Of a stretch of DNA of 58,413 nucleotides, positions 24,153 to 33,736 are shown in pieces (the first letter of the stretch is position 1; every line of letters begins with the position of its first letter). The stretch is taken from the NCBI GenBank assembly GCA_028099475.1, contig JAOHHF010000003.1, positions 1-58,413 on the forward strand. The letters run 5' to 3'. The DNA comes from Candidatus Pelagibacter sp. Lineage in GTDB: Bacteria; Pseudomonadota; Alphaproteobacteria; Pelagibacterales; Pelagibacteraceae. Made by a program: the position numbers and the translations under genes. The notes under the pieces were generated by a model. That model saw only the letters and a program-made list of their open reading frames with translations. It made no database searches and was not told where the DNA came from.

Positions 24153-25511
24153 ATGTTTGAAAATTTAACAACTAAATTTGAGGAAATTTTTTCTTCTTTA
24201 AAAAAAGCTCCTTCACTTGATGAGGCTCAAGTAGATGAAGGATTAAGAGGTATTAGGCAAGCTTTGTTAGAAGCGGACGTTACTTTAGAAGTAGCAAAAA
24301 ATTTTATAGAAAAAGTAAAACCCAAAGTTCTAGGCCAAGAGATTATTAGATCAACCTCTCCTGGGGACATGGTCGTAAAAATTGTTTATGATGAATTAGT
24401 TAATCTTTTAGGTGGATCAAACAATGAGATAAATCTTAGTGCCGTACCACCAGTTCCAATGATGCTTGTTGGATTACAGGGTTCAGGTAAAACTACAACT
24501 ACAGCCAAATTAGCTAAATATCTAGAAGCCAATAAAAAGAAAAAAGTAATGATGGTTAGTCTTGATATTTATAGACCTGCCGCACAAGAACAGTTGAAAT
24601 CGCTTGGAGAGCAAAACAATATCTTAACGCTACCTATTATTGAAGCACAACAACCAACAGATATTTGTCAAAGAGCAATTAGTGCAGCAAATTTAAATGG
24701 AGCTGAGATTATTTTATTTGATACTGCAGGTAGAACTCAAATTGACTTGCAAATGATGAGTGAAATTAAGCAAATTGAAAGTGTAATAAATCCTACAGAA
24801 ACATTTTTAGTTGCAGATTCTTTAACAGGACAAGTAGCTGCATCAGTTGCCAAAGAATTTAAAAATACTGTAAATCTATCAGGGATAATTTTAACTAGGG
24901 CAGATGGAGATGCAAGAGGTGGTGCAGCCGTTAGTATGAAATATGTTTCTGATGTTCCAATTAAATTTTTAGGTATAGGTGAAAAAATAGATAATCTTGA
25001 GGTGTTTCATCCTGACAGAATAGCAAACAGAATTCTTGGGATGGGAGATATTGTATCTCTTGTAGAAAAAGCTGCACAAGACTTAGGTGAAGAGAATTTA
25101 AAAAAAGCAGAGGAAAATTTAAAAAAAGGGCAATTTTCTATGCAAGATTATTTAACCCAGTTAAGACAAATGAAAAAAATGGGTGGTATTGAAGGAATAA
25201 TGTCTTTTATGCCTGGAGTTTCAAAAATGAAATCTCAAATGGATTCAGCAGGAATTGATGAGAGTATTATCACCAAAAACGAAGCTATCATTTTGTCGAT
25301 GACTAAAAAAGAAAGAGAGAACCCAAAACTTATTGATGGGTCAAGAAAAAAAAGAATTGCTAATGGCTCTGGCACAGATCCAGCCACTATCAATAAATTG
25401 CTGAAGCAATTTAAAATGATGTCTGAAATGATGAAGAAGATGTCTAAAGGAAATCTGAAAGGTATGTCTGATAAAGGAATACCGCCAGAGCTATTTAATC
25501 AATTAAAGTAA
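24153..25511 (+). CDS. ffh: Signal recognition particle protein Ffh (SRP54)
   Basis: This GTPase binds SRP RNA and signal peptides of nascent membrane proteins and hands them to FtsY. The NG domain shows GLQGSGKTTTTAKL (G1), DIYRPAAQEQL, DTAGRTQ (G3) and TRADGDARGG. The Met-rich M domain follows (GIMSFMPG, RIANGSGTDPATINKLLKQF, MMSEMMKKM). The ATG at 24153 gives the normal MFENLTTKF start and 452 residues; an upstream GTG at 24126 would lie within the leader RNA stem. No clear Shine-Dalgarno sequence precedes the ATG, so translation control by the structured leader is plausible. Confidence 0.95.
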   Translation: MFENLTTKFEEIFSSLKKAPSLDEAQVDEGLRGIRQALLEADVTLEVAKNFIEKVKPKVLGQEIIRSTSPGDMVVKIVYDELVNLLGGSNNEINLSAVPPVPMMLVGLQGSGKTTTTAKLAKYLEANKKKKVMMVSLDIYRPAAQEQLKSLGEQNNILTLPIIEAQQPTDICQRAISAANLNGAEIILFDTAGRTQIDLQMMSEIKQIESVINPTETFLVADSLTGQVAASVAKEFKNTVNLSGIILTRADGDARGGAAVSMKYVSDVPIKFLGIGEKIDNLEVFHPDRIANRILGMGDIVSLVEKAAQDLGEENLKKAEENLKKGQFSMQDYLTQLRQMKKMGGIEGIMSFMPGVSKMKSQMDSAGIDESIITKNEAIILSMTKKERENPKLIDGSRKKRIANGSGTDPATINKLLKQFKMMSEMMKKMSKGNLKGMSDKGIPPELFNQLK

Positions 25512-25526
25512 TAAAAAGGAGAACAA

Positions 25527-25976
25527 ATGTTAAAACTAAGATTATCAAGAGGTGGAACAAAGAAAAGACCTGTTTACAAAGTTGTTGTGGCAGACAGTCG
25601 ATTTGCAAGAGATGGAAGATTTATTGAGAAAGTGGGATTTTTTAACCCTCTTTTGCCTAAAGAAAAAAAGGAAAGAGTTGGTCTTGAAGCTGAAAGAATT
25701 AAATATTGGTTAGGTCAGGGCGCTCAACCAACAACAAGAGTTGCAAGAATTTTAGGTGAAAATGAATTAATGCCAATGCCTGCAAATGGAAATAATCCAC
25801 AAAAAGCAGTTCCTAAAAAAGAAAGAAAAAAAGAAGGTGAGGAAACTCCAGCAGCTCCTAAAGCAGAAGCAGCACCAGCAGCAGAAGCTCCTAAAGCAGA
25901 AGCAGCACCAGCAGCAGAAGCTCCTAAAGCAGAAGCAGCACCAGCAGCAGAAGCTCCTAAAGAGGAAAAAAAATAA
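25527..25976 (+). CDS. rpsP: 30S ribosomal protein S16 with a long Ala/Pro-rich tail
   Basis: The first 80 or so residues form the normal S16 protein of the 30S subunit ([39 protein letters not shown]). It then continues to 149 residues with a basic linker (KKERKKEG) and a tail made of three identical 11-residue units ([11 protein letters not shown]), ending in KEEKK. The tail is encoded by an exact 33-base tandem repeat. AAGGAGA precedes the ATG. The gene sits between ffh and trmD. Alphaproteobacterial S16 proteins often have extensions, but this repeat is notable because L19, encoded two genes on, has a similar tail. Confidence 0.95.
   Translation: MLKLRLSRGGTKKRPVYKVVVADSRFARDGRFIEKVGFFNPLLPKEKKERVGLEAERIKYWLGQGAQPTTRVARILGENELMPMPANGNNPQKAVPKKERKKEGEETPAAPKAEAAPAAEAPKAEAAPAAEAPKAEAAPAAEAPKEEKK
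25854..25952 (+). repeat. Three perfect 33-base tandem repeats in rpsP
   Basis: The units 25854-25886, 25887-25919 and 25920-25952 are identical, each starting GCTCCTAAAGCAGAAGCAGC. A fourth partial copy begins at 25953. They keep the reading frame (11 codons each) and lie entirely in the S16 C-terminal tail. Perfect identity points to recent expansion by slippage, so copy number may vary between strains. Confidence 0.95.
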
Positions 25977-25990
25977 TTTAGATATTATTT

Positions 25991-26677
25991 ATGTGGCAAG
26001 CTCAAGTGTTTACACTTTATCCAGAAATTTTTCCTGGGCCTTTATCAAAAGGCCTATATGGAAAAGCTTTATCTAAAAAGCTATGGAACTTAAATATTGT
26101 AAACATCAGAGATGCAGCTGAAGATAAACACAAAACGGTTGATGATACCCCTTACGGTGGTGGCTCTGGGATGCTTTTAAAAGCAGATGTCTTAGCAAAA
26201 TCTTTAGATCAGAATAAGATAGAAGGTGAGAGAGTGATCTATTTGTCACCTAAAGGAAAAAAATTTGATCAAAAATATGCTCAAGAATTATCAAATGAAA
26301 AATCAGTGTCTTTTATTTGTGGACATTTTGAAGGCGTTGATGAAAGAGTACTTACTACTAGAAATATAGAAGAAGTAAGCGTTGGAGATTTTATTTTGTC
26401 AGGAGGTGAAACAGCAGCATTTGTTGTGATGGATAGTATACTGAGACTTTTGCCTGGAGTTTTGGGAAATGAAAATTCTAAATCTGACGAGAGTTTTGAA
26501 AATGGATTATTGGAGTATCCACAGTATACAAAACCTCAAATTTGGGAAGAAAAAGGTGTCCCAGAGGTCTTATTATCAGGGGATCACAGTAAAATTAAAG
26601 ACTGGCGTTTATCTCAATCAGAGGCTATAACACGCGTCCGAAGACCAGATTTATGGCAAAAATATAAGAAGAATTAA
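25991..26677 (+). CDS. trmD: tRNA (guanine-N1)-methyltransferase TrmD
   Basis: This enzyme methylates G37 of tRNAs to m1G, preventing frameshifts. The 228-residue protein has the SPOUT-family knot region with [21 protein letters not shown] and [17 protein letters not shown], plus the N-terminal [11 protein letters not shown] motif. It lies 14 bases after rpsP and just before rplS. In most bacteria rimM stands between rpsP and trmD; it is missing here. Confidence 0.95.
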   Translation: MWQAQVFTLYPEIFPGPLSKGLYGKALSKKLWNLNIVNIRDAAEDKHKTVDDTPYGGGSGMLLKADVLAKSLDQNKIEGERVIYLSPKGKKFDQKYAQELSNEKSVSFICGHFEGVDERVLTTRNIEEVSVGDFILSGGETAAFVVMDSILRLLPGVLGNENSKSDESFENGLLEYPQYTKPQIWEEKGVPEVLLSGDHSKIKDWRLSQSEAITRVRRPDLWQKYKKN

Positions 26678-26693
26678 CTTGATAAACATTGAT

Positions 26694-27200
26694 ATGAAAA
26701 CAATTGAAGAAATAAACCAACATAACGTAAAAAAAATATTATCAGAGAAAAAAATTCCAGATTTCTATCCTGGAGATGTTGTAAAAGTTGGTGTTAGAAT
26801 TACTGAGGGTAAAAAAGAAAGAATCCAGTACTTCGAAGGTGTTTGTATTGCTAAAAAAAGTAGAGATTTAAACTCATCATTCACAGTAAGAAAAATTTCT
26901 TTTGGAGAAGGTGTAGAGAGAACTTTTCCATTATATGGAACACTAATAGATTCAATTAAAGTAATAAGATCAGGAAAAGTAAGAAGAGCAAAATTATACT
27001 ACTTAAGAGACAGAACTGGTAAATCAGCAAGAATTGCAGAGAAGATAAGAAAAAAAATTGGAATAGATGTTAATGTTAAACCAGAGACAGTAACTAAAGA
27101 GAATGTAGCGCCAGCAGCAGAGGCTCCAAAAGAAGTAGCGCCAGCAGCAGAGGCTCCAAAAGAAGAAAAAAAATCAGAAAGTCCTTCAGAAAAAAAATAA
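26694..27200 (+). CDS. rplS: 50S ribosomal protein L19 with an Ala/Pro-rich tail
   Basis: L19 lies at the 30S-50S interface. The core (about residues 1-125) shows the usual [24 protein letters not shown] and [17 protein letters not shown]-terminal extension contains two identical units ([10 protein letters not shown]) followed by a charged end. The ATG at 26694 is preferred over the TTG at 26679, since [14 protein letters not shown] is the normal start; the result is 168 residues. The tail closely resembles that of S16 from the same operon. Confidence 0.94.
   Translation: MKTIEEINQHNVKKILSEKKIPDFYPGDVVKVGVRITEGKKERIQYFEGVCIAKKSRDLNSSFTVRKISFGEGVERTFPLYGTLIDSIKVIRSGKVRRAKLYYLRDRTGKSARIAEKIRKKIGIDVNVKPETVTKENVAPAAEAPKEVAPAAEAPKEEKKSESPSEKK
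27105..27164 (+). repeat. Two perfect 30-base tandem repeats in rplS
   Basis: The units 27105-27134 and 27135-27164 are identical, starting GTAGCGCCAGCAGCAGAGGC, and encode [10 protein letters not shown] twice in the L19 tail. The sequence is related to, but not identical with, the 33-base repeat in rpsP. Confidence 0.92.
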
Positions 27201-27211
27201 TTTTTTTTTCA

Positions 27212-28615
27212 ATGTCCACTACTCTTTACGATAAAATTTGGAATGACCACTTGGTTGATCAACAAGATGATGGTACAGGGTTATTATTTGTAGATAGACA
27301 TTTGGTTCATGAGGTTACAAGTCCACAAGCTTTTGAAGGTTTAAGAAATTCAAATAGAAAAGTTAGACATCCAAATTTAACTTTAGCTGTAGCAGATCAT
27401 AATGTACCTACAACAGATAGAACAAAAGGAATAGCGGATGCAGAGTCAAAAATACAAGTTGATACATTAGAGGCTAACTGTAAAGAATTTGGCGTTCAGC
27501 TTTTTGGAATGGACGACAAACGTCAAGGGATAGTTCATATAATAGGACCTGAACAAGGTTTTACTCAACCTGGAACAGTAATAGTTTGCGGCGATAGTCA
27601 TACAGCAACACATGGTGCTTTTGGTTCTTTAGCATTTGGTATTGGAACATCAGAGGTTGAACATGTATTAGCAACACAAACATTAGTTCAAAAGAAAGCA
27701 AAAAATTTTAGAATAAATGTTAATGGTCAATTACCTCTAGGAGTAACATCAAAAGATGTAATACTTCAAATTATTGGAAAAATAGGAACAGCTGGTGGAA
27801 CAGGTTCTGTCATAGAATATGCTGGTGATTTAATTAGATCTTTGAGTGTTGAGCAAAGAATGACTATTTGCAATATGACAATAGAAGGTGGAGCAAGAGC
27901 AGGCTTAATAGCACCAGATGAAAAAATATTTAATTATTTAAAAGGAAAACCTATGTCTCCAAAAGGAGATAATTGGGATAAGGCTTTAAATTATTGGAAC
28001 ACTCTTAAAACGGATACAGACGCAGGTTTTGATCAAGAGTTAAATTTAAATGCGAATGAAATCTTACCAATGATTACTTGGGGGACTTCTCCTCAAGATG
28101 TAATTACTATAGATGGCAAAGTTCCTAACCCTCAAAGTGAAAGTGATGAGGATAAAAAGAACTCTATTGAAAGAGCTTTAAAGTACATGGGTTTAAAACC
28201 AAATATGGCAGCTAAAGACATTAAAATAGATAAGGTATTTATTGGAAGTTGTACAAATGGCAGAATAGAAGATTTAAGAGAAGCAGCTAAAATTTTAAAA
28301 GATAAAAAAATATCCTCACATGTAAATGCAATGGTTGTGCCAGGCTCTGGTTTAGTAAAAGAGCAAGCTGAACAAGAAGGTCTAGATAAAATATTTGTAA
28401 ATTCTGGCTTTGAATGGAGAGAACCAGGTTGTTCAATGTGTTTAGCAATGAATGCTGATAAATTAAAACCTGAAGAAAGGTGTGCTTCGACTTCAAACAG
28501 AAATTTTGAAGGACGACAAGGAAGAGGTGGCAGAACTCATTTAGTTAGTCCTGGTATGGCAGCAGCAGCAGCAATATCTGGAAGTCTAGATGATGTGAGG
28601 AAGTATCAAAACTAA
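27212..28615 (+). CDS. leuC: 3-isopropylmalate dehydratase large subunit
   Basis: With LeuD it isomerises 2-isopropylmalate to 3-isopropylmalate in leucine synthesis. This 467-residue aconitase-type protein has the three cysteine ligands of the 4Fe-4S cluster in FIGSCTNGR and GCSMCLAMN, plus the conserved [14 protein letters not shown]. It follows rplS by 11 bases and its stop overlaps the leuD start by one base. The rplS-leuC junction is a common arrangement in Alphaproteobacteria. Confidence 0.96.
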   Translation: MSTTLYDKIWNDHLVDQQDDGTGLLFVDRHLVHEVTSPQAFEGLRNSNRKVRHPNLTLAVADHNVPTTDRTKGIADAESKIQVDTLEANCKEFGVQLFGMDDKRQGIVHIIGPEQGFTQPGTVIVCGDSHTATHGAFGSLAFGIGTSEVEHVLATQTLVQKKAKNFRINVNGQLPLGVTSKDVILQIIGKIGTAGGTGSVIEYAGDLIRSLSVEQRMTICNMTIEGGARAGLIAPDEKIFNYLKGKPMSPKGDNWDKALNYWNTLKTDTDAGFDQELNLNANEILPMITWGTSPQDVITIDGKVPNPQSESDEDKKNSIERALKYMGLKPNMAAKDIKIDKVFIGSCTNGRIEDLREAAKILKDKKISSHVNAMVVPGSGLVKEQAEQEGLDKIFVNSGFEWREPGCSMCLAMNADKLKPEERCASTSNRNFEGRQGRGGRTHLVSPGMAAAAAISGSLDDVRKYQN

Positions 28616-29220
28616 TGCAAAAATTTAATACATTAAAAAGTGTGCCAGCATATTTACCTATAGTAAATATTGATACAGACATGATCATTCCAAAACAATT
28701 TTTAAAGACAATTAAAAGAACTGGACTTGGAAAAAATTTATTCTTTGAAATGAGATATGATGATCAAGGTAAAGAAATTAGTGACTTTGTTTTAAATCAA
28801 AACCCTTACAATGGTTCAAAAATTTTAATTGCAGGTAAAAATTTTGGATGTGGCTCTTCTAGAGAGCATGCACCTTGGGCTCTATTAGATTTTGGGATAA
28901 CGTGTGTAATTAGTTCTAGTTATGCAGATATATTTTATAGTAATTGTTTTAAAAATGGAATTTTACCCATAATTCTAGAAGAAGAAAAAATTAAAGAATT
29001 ATCAGAATATGCAAATAGAAAAGAAGAAATTTCAGTTGATTTAAATGATGAAAAAATATTTTATGGAAATAACGAAATTAAGTTTGATGTAGATTCATTT
29101 AAGAAAAAATGTTTACTTGAAGGACTAGACGATATTGCTCTATCTTTAAAAAAGTCAGATAAAATTAAAAATTTTGAGACAAATCTAAAAGATAAAAAAC
29201 CATGGATTTTTAATGATTAA
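28615..29220 (+). CDS. leuD: 3-isopropylmalate dehydratase small subunit
   Basis: This is the swivelling small subunit of isopropylmalate isomerase, 201 residues. Conserved features are [14 protein letters not shown] near the N-terminus and [17 protein letters not shown]. The start is shared with the leuC stop and the stop overlaps leuB by 8 bases, so leuC, leuD and leuB are translated as one unit. Confidence 0.96.
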   Translation: MQKFNTLKSVPAYLPIVNIDTDMIIPKQFLKTIKRTGLGKNLFFEMRYDDQGKEISDFVLNQNPYNGSKILIAGKNFGCGSSREHAPWALLDFGITCVISSSYADIFYSNCFKNGILPIILEEEKIKELSEYANRKEEISVDLNDEKIFYGNNEIKFDVDSFKKKCLLEGLDDIALSLKKSDKIKNFETNLKDKKPWIFND

Positions 29221-30319
29221 AGTTAAAAAAAGAAAAATACTTTTATTACCAGGTGATGGTATTGGCCCAGAAGTTATTGCAGAAGTTAAAAAAATTATTA
29301 ATTGGTTTAATGATAACAAATCTTTAGATTTTGAAATAGATGAAGATTTAGCTGGTGGTTGTTCGTATGACAAACATGGGACACCTATAACCGATGAAGT
29401 ATTTTACAAAGCTTTAGAAAGTGAAGTGGTTATGCTTGGTGCTGTTGGAGGTCCTAAATGGGATAATTTAGAATTTTCAAAAAAACCTGAAAGAGCATTA
29501 TTAAAACTTAGAAAAGAATTAAAATTATTTGCTAATTTGAGACCTGCTATTTGTTTTGAACAATTAGTTGATGCATCCACATTGAAGCCAGAAATTGTAT
29601 CAGGCTTGGATATAATGATAGTAAGAGAATTGACAGGTGGAATATATTTTGGTGAGCCAAGAGGAATTAAGCCAATTGATAATGGTGAGAGAAAAGGAAT
29701 TAATACTCATACATATACAACTAGTGAAATTACAAGGGTAGCAAGAGTTGCCTTTGATTTAGCTAAAAAAAGATCAAACAAAGTTACATCATGTGAAAAA
29801 TCAAATGTTATGGAGGCTGGACAACTTTGGAAAGAAGAAGTTCAAGAACTTCATGATAAAGAGTATAAAGATGTAGAGTTAAGCCATATGCTTGCTGATA
29901 ATTGTGCAATGCAGCTTTTGAGAAACCCAAAACAATTTGATGTGATAGTGACTGATAATCTATTTGGAGATATGTTATCAGATCAAGCTTCAATGCTTAC
30001 AGGTTCTTTAGGGCTTCTGCCATCTGCATCATTAGGTGCAAAAAATAAAGATGGTGAAATGAGAGCTATGTATGAACCTATTCATGGATCAGCACCAGAT
30101 ATTGCAGGTAAAGGAATAGCCAATCCGATTGCATCAATATTAAGTTTTGCAATGGCCCTTAGATATTCATTAGACCTTGATAATGAAGCAGATGCTTTAG
30201 AAAAAGCAGTTCAAGAAGTACTAAATGACGGTCTTAGAACAAAAGATACTTTATCAGAAGGTATGAAAGAGACATCAACTTCTGAAATGGGTGATGCGAT
30301 AATTTCAAAATTGCAATAA
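29213..30319 (+). CDS. leuB: 3-isopropylmalate dehydrogenase
   Basis: This enzyme oxidatively decarboxylates 3-isopropylmalate to 2-oxoisocaproate with NAD, the third leucine-specific step. The 368-residue protein shows [11 protein letters not shown], the substrate-binding [14 protein letters not shown] and the metal and cofactor region [20 protein letters not shown] with [14 protein letters not shown]. It overlaps leuD and is followed after 26 bases by dmdC. In related bacteria asd usually follows leuB directly or closely. Confidence 0.96.
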   Translation: MIKVKKRKILLLPGDGIGPEVIAEVKKIINWFNDNKSLDFEIDEDLAGGCSYDKHGTPITDEVFYKALESEVVMLGAVGGPKWDNLEFSKKPERALLKLRKELKLFANLRPAICFEQLVDASTLKPEIVSGLDIMIVRELTGGIYFGEPRGIKPIDNGERKGINTHTYTTSEITRVARVAFDLAKKRSNKVTSCEKSNVMEAGQLWKEEVQELHDKEYKDVELSHMLADNCAMQLLRNPKQFDVIVTDNLFGDMLSDQASMLTGSLGLLPSASLGAKNKDGEMRAMYEPIHGSAPDIAGKGIANPIASILSFAMALRYSLDLDNEADALEKAVQEVLNDGLRTKDTLSEGMKETSTSEMGDAIISKLQ

Positions 30320-30345
30320 TTCTAGAATTATTCTAAGGTTCCCAA

Positions 30346-32109
30346 ATGCCAAGTTATACTGCACCTGTTGAAGATATGTTATTTCTTTTTGAAAAATTAA
30401 GAGATAATAAAAACTATAATGAACTAGAAAAATATAATGAAGTAAGTTCAGATCTAGTTAAAGATATCTTAGAAGAAGCAGCAAAAATTAATCAAAATTT
30501 AATTTTACCTCTTGCAAAGATTGGAGATGAAAATCCTGCTGTCTTAGAAAATGGAGTGGTTAGAACACCTCCAGGATACAAAGAAGCTTACCAAAAGTAT
30601 ATTGAAGATGGCTGGACATCACTATCGTGTGACCCTAAATATGGTGGACAAGGCATGCCTAAAACAGTTAGTGCGTTCTTTGATGAAATGCTTTCATCCG
30701 CAAGTCTATCTTTCAAATTATATAGTGAATTAAGTATTGGTGCTTACAATTGCATTAATCATCATGCGCCTGAAGAAATTAAAGAAAAATATTTGCCAAA
30801 AATAGTTGAAGGAAAATGGGGTGGTACGATGTGTTTAACTGAGCCAGTATGTGGAACAGATTTGGGTTTATTAAAAACAAAAGCTGCTCAACAATCTGAT
30901 GGCACCTATAAAATTAGTGGTCAAAAAATATTTATTACCTCAGGAGATCATGATTTAACTGAAAATATTATTCATTTAGTTTTAGCGAGATCTACAGATT
31001 CGCCTGCAGGAACTAGAGGTATAAGTTTATTCTTAGTTCCAAAATTTATTGTAAATGAAGATGGGACAATTGGACAAAGAAATGGAATATCAACAGGATC
31101 AATCGAAAGTAAAATGGGCATCAAAGGTTCTGCTACATGTGTCTTAAATTTTGATGACGCAACAGGTTATATGATTGGATCTAAAGACAAAGGTTTGAAT
31201 GCAATGTTTACCATGATGAATTTGGAAAGAATTGTTGTTGGTATTCAAGGTTTAGGTATCTCGGAAATTGCATACCAAAACTCACTGGCTTACGCTAAAG
31301 AGAGAAAACAAGGAAAAACCAATAATACAAAGTCAACTAATGGTGCAGATTTTATAATTGAACATGCTGATATCAGAAAATCACTATTAAATATGAAATC
31401 TATAATTGAGGGAGAAAGAGCCCTTTGTTTTTGGCTTTCACAACAAACAGAGGTTAGTCTTTATCATCCAGACGAAAAAATTAAACAGGAAGCTTCCGAT
31501 TATGTTTCACTGATGACCCCTGTGGTAAAGTCATTATTTACTGATTTAGCAATGGAAATAACCAATGATGCTATGCAAATTCATGGAGGCTATGGATATA
31601 CGAAAGACCAGGGAATTGAGCAATTATACAGAGATAATCGAATCACGCCAATTTATGAAGGAACAAATTCAGTTCAAGCAGCTGATTTAGTATTTCGAAA
31701 ACTTTCAAACAAAAATGGAAATATAATTCAAAAATTTTTAGATATGGTTAAAGGTGAGTGTGATAGCAAAAATGAAAAAGTGAAATCATATACCAAAGAA
31801 TTAAACTATTACTTAGATATTTTGCATAAATTTACAGGCTGGATTGATGATAAAACTAAAATTGAAAAAGATGATGTAAGTGCAGCAGCAAATGATTATT
31901 TAAAAACGCTTGGCTATGTGTCAATAGCGTATTCATGGATTAAGGTATTAGAAGTAAGTTTTGGTGATTATGAAAATAACAAAGAATTTTATGAAGATAA
32001 AATAAACACAGCTAAATTTTATTTCGATAAAGTGCTACCAAGAGCTGAATTGCATTATAAATCTGCAATATCTGGAAGCTCAAATATAATGAATTTTAAA
32101 TTTAATTAA
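30346..32109 (+). CDS. dmdC: Acyl-CoA dehydrogenase, probable methylthiopropionyl-CoA dehydrogenase DmdC
   Basis: This FAD enzyme of 587 residues belongs to the long acyl-CoA dehydrogenase subgroup that includes DmdC. DmdC oxidises 3-methylthiopropionyl-CoA to methylthioacryloyl-CoA in DMSP breakdown. Visible features are the flavin-site MCLTEPVCGTDLG, the FITSGDHD region, HGGYGYTKDQGIEQLYRD and the catalytic Glu in TPIYEGTNSVQA. It starts 26 bases after leuB and is followed by dmdB, a hydrolase and dmdA. The family supports an acyl-CoA dehydrogenase; the specific DMSP role follows from length and context. Confidence 0.88.
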   Translation: MPSYTAPVEDMLFLFEKLRDNKNYNELEKYNEVSSDLVKDILEEAAKINQNLILPLAKIGDENPAVLENGVVRTPPGYKEAYQKYIEDGWTSLSCDPKYGGQGMPKTVSAFFDEMLSSASLSFKLYSELSIGAYNCINHHAPEEIKEKYLPKIVEGKWGGTMCLTEPVCGTDLGLLKTKAAQQSDGTYKISGQKIFITSGDHDLTENIIHLVLARSTDSPAGTRGISLFLVPKFIVNEDGTIGQRNGISTGSIESKMGIKGSATCVLNFDDATGYMIGSKDKGLNAMFTMMNLERIVVGIQGLGISEIAYQNSLAYAKERKQGKTNNTKSTNGADFIIEHADIRKSLLNMKSIIEGERALCFWLSQQTEVSLYHPDEKIKQEASDYVSLMTPVVKSLFTDLAMEITNDAMQIHGGYGYTKDQGIEQLYRDNRITPIYEGTNSVQAADLVFRKLSNKNGNIIQKFLDMVKGECDSKNEKVKSYTKELNYYLDILHKFTGWIDDKTKIEKDDVSAAANDYLKTLGYVSIAYSWIKVLEVSFGDYENNKEFYEDKINTAKFYFDKVLPRAELHYKSAISGSSNIMNFKFN

Positions 32110-32111
32110 TA

Positions 32112-33728
32112 ATGAGCAGTTACGATAAAAATTTAGATAAAAATAAAGCTAACCATATTCCTCTTTCTCCATTAACATTTTTAGAACGAGCTAAAGATGT
32201 TTACCCTAATTATGAAGCAATAGTTTATGAGGACAGAAAATATACATGGATTGAAGTTTATAAAAGAGCTGTAAAATTTGCGAGTGCATTATCAAAAATT
32301 GGAATTAGTAAAGGAGACACAGTTTCATTTTTAGCATTTAATACTCCTGAAATTTTTGAGGCACATTATTCAGTTCCAATGACTGGTGGAGTGTTAAATA
32401 CTATTAATATTAGATTGGATGCAAACACTATTGCTTATATTTTAGATCACAGTGAAGCCAAAGTATTAGTTGTAGATAGACAGCTTCATGTAGAAGTAAA
32501 AAAAGCTTTAAAAAAAATTAATAAAAAAATTATTGTCATTGACATAAATGATAAACATGCTGATCAGTCGAAGTTAGAAAAAATTGGTGATTTAGAATAT
32601 GAAGATTTTTTAAACACAGGTGACGAAAATTATGATTGGCAAATGCCAGAAGATGAATGGCAAGCTATATCCTTAAGCTACACTTCAGGAACAACTGGAA
32701 ATCCAAAGGGAGTTGTTTATCATCATAGAGGCGCATATTTAATGTCTACTGGAAGTTCAGTTGCTTGGAATATGCCAAATAGGTTAAATTTCTTAACAAT
32801 TGTTCCAATGTTTCACTGTAATGGTTGGTGTTATCCTTGGACCGTCCCAATGCTGAATGGAAGAACTGTTTGTCTAAGAAACATAGACGTTAAAAAAATA
32901 TTTGAACTAATAGATAAGTATAATGTTACTCATTTTGGTGGTGCCCCAATTATATTAAACATGATCACAGGAGCACCAGAAGCTGATCGAAAAAAACTTA
33001 AAAACAAGGTTTATGTGTTAACAGCAGGAGCTCCTCCACCTAGTATAATTTTTAAAAAAATGAAAGATCTTGGTTTTGAGGTAATGCATGTTTACGGCTT
33101 AACAGAAACTTATGGGCACGTTACTCAATGCTCTTGGAATGATGAGTGGAATAGTTTTGATGAAGATAAACAGAACGAAATTAAAGCAAGACAAGGTGTT
33201 AGATATCCAAATACTGAAGGAGTAACAGTAATGGACCCTGAAACAATGAAAGAAGTTCCACAAGATGGAAAAACCATTGGTGAAATTATGATCAGAGGAA
33301 ATGTTGTAATGAAAGGGTATTTTAAGGATAAAACTACAACTGAAAAAGCGATGGCGGGTGGCTGGTTCCATACAGGTGATTTAGCGGTAATGCACCCAGA
33401 TGGATATGTTAAGATACAGGATAGATCAAAAGATATTATTATTTCTGGGGGCGAAAATATTTCATCTATTGAAATTGAAAATACACTTGCAAAACATCCG
33501 TCAGTATCCATTGCTGCAGTAGTTGCAAAACCTGACGAAAAATGGGGAGAAGTTCCTTGTGCATTTATAGAAATGGTTCAAGATAAACCAGCTACTGAAA
33601 AAGAATTAATAGACTTTTGTAAAGAAACCTTAGCAGGATTTAAAGTACCTAAAAAGGTTATTTTCTGTGAATTACCAAAAACATCAACAGGAAAAATTCA
33701 GAAATTTGAATTAAGAAAACAGTTTTAG
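32112..33728 (+). CDS. dmdB: Acyl-CoA synthetase, probable methylthiopropionate-CoA ligase DmdB
   Basis: This 538-residue adenylate-forming ligase couples a short acid to CoA with ATP. In DMSP demethylation DmdB activates 3-methylthiopropionate, the product of DmdA. The ATP motif is SYTSGTTGNPKG, the later core motifs are YGLTETYGHVTQC, TGDLAVMHPDGYVKIQDRSKD and GGENISS, and the catalytic Lys is in KTSTGKIQK. It is 2 bases after dmdC and 8 bases before a TTG-started hydrolase gene. Medium-chain acyl-CoA ligases look similar; the adjacency to dmdA makes DmdB most likely. Confidence 0.88.
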   Translation: MSSYDKNLDKNKANHIPLSPLTFLERAKDVYPNYEAIVYEDRKYTWIEVYKRAVKFASALSKIGISKGDTVSFLAFNTPEIFEAHYSVPMTGGVLNTINIRLDANTIAYILDHSEAKVLVVDRQLHVEVKKALKKINKKIIVIDINDKHADQSKLEKIGDLEYEDFLNTGDENYDWQMPEDEWQAISLSYTSGTTGNPKGVVYHHRGAYLMSTGSSVAWNMPNRLNFLTIVPMFHCNGWCYPWTVPMLNGRTVCLRNIDVKKIFELIDKYNVTHFGGAPIILNMITGAPEADRKKLKNKVYVLTAGAPPPSIIFKKMKDLGFEVMHVYGLTETYGHVTQCSWNDEWNSFDEDKQNEIKARQGVRYPNTEGVTVMDPETMKEVPQDGKTIGEIMIRGNVVMKGYFKDKTTTEKAMAGGWFHTGDLAVMHPDGYVKIQDRSKDIIISGGENISSIEIENTLAKHPSVSIAAVVAKPDEKWGEVPCAFIEMVQDKPATEKELIDFCKETLAGFKVPKKVIFCELPKTSTGKIQKFELRKQF

Positions 33729-33736
33729 GAATTTAT

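Noticed and set aside
25854..25952. A CRISPR-like array
   Set aside because: The repeats are directly adjacent with no spacers and stay in frame within rpsP.
25786..26076. A 96-residue frame rich in Gln, Lys and Leu overlapping rpsP and trmD
   Set aside because: It is the out-of-frame reading of the rpsP tandem repeat and continues into trmD; both real genes explain the sequence.
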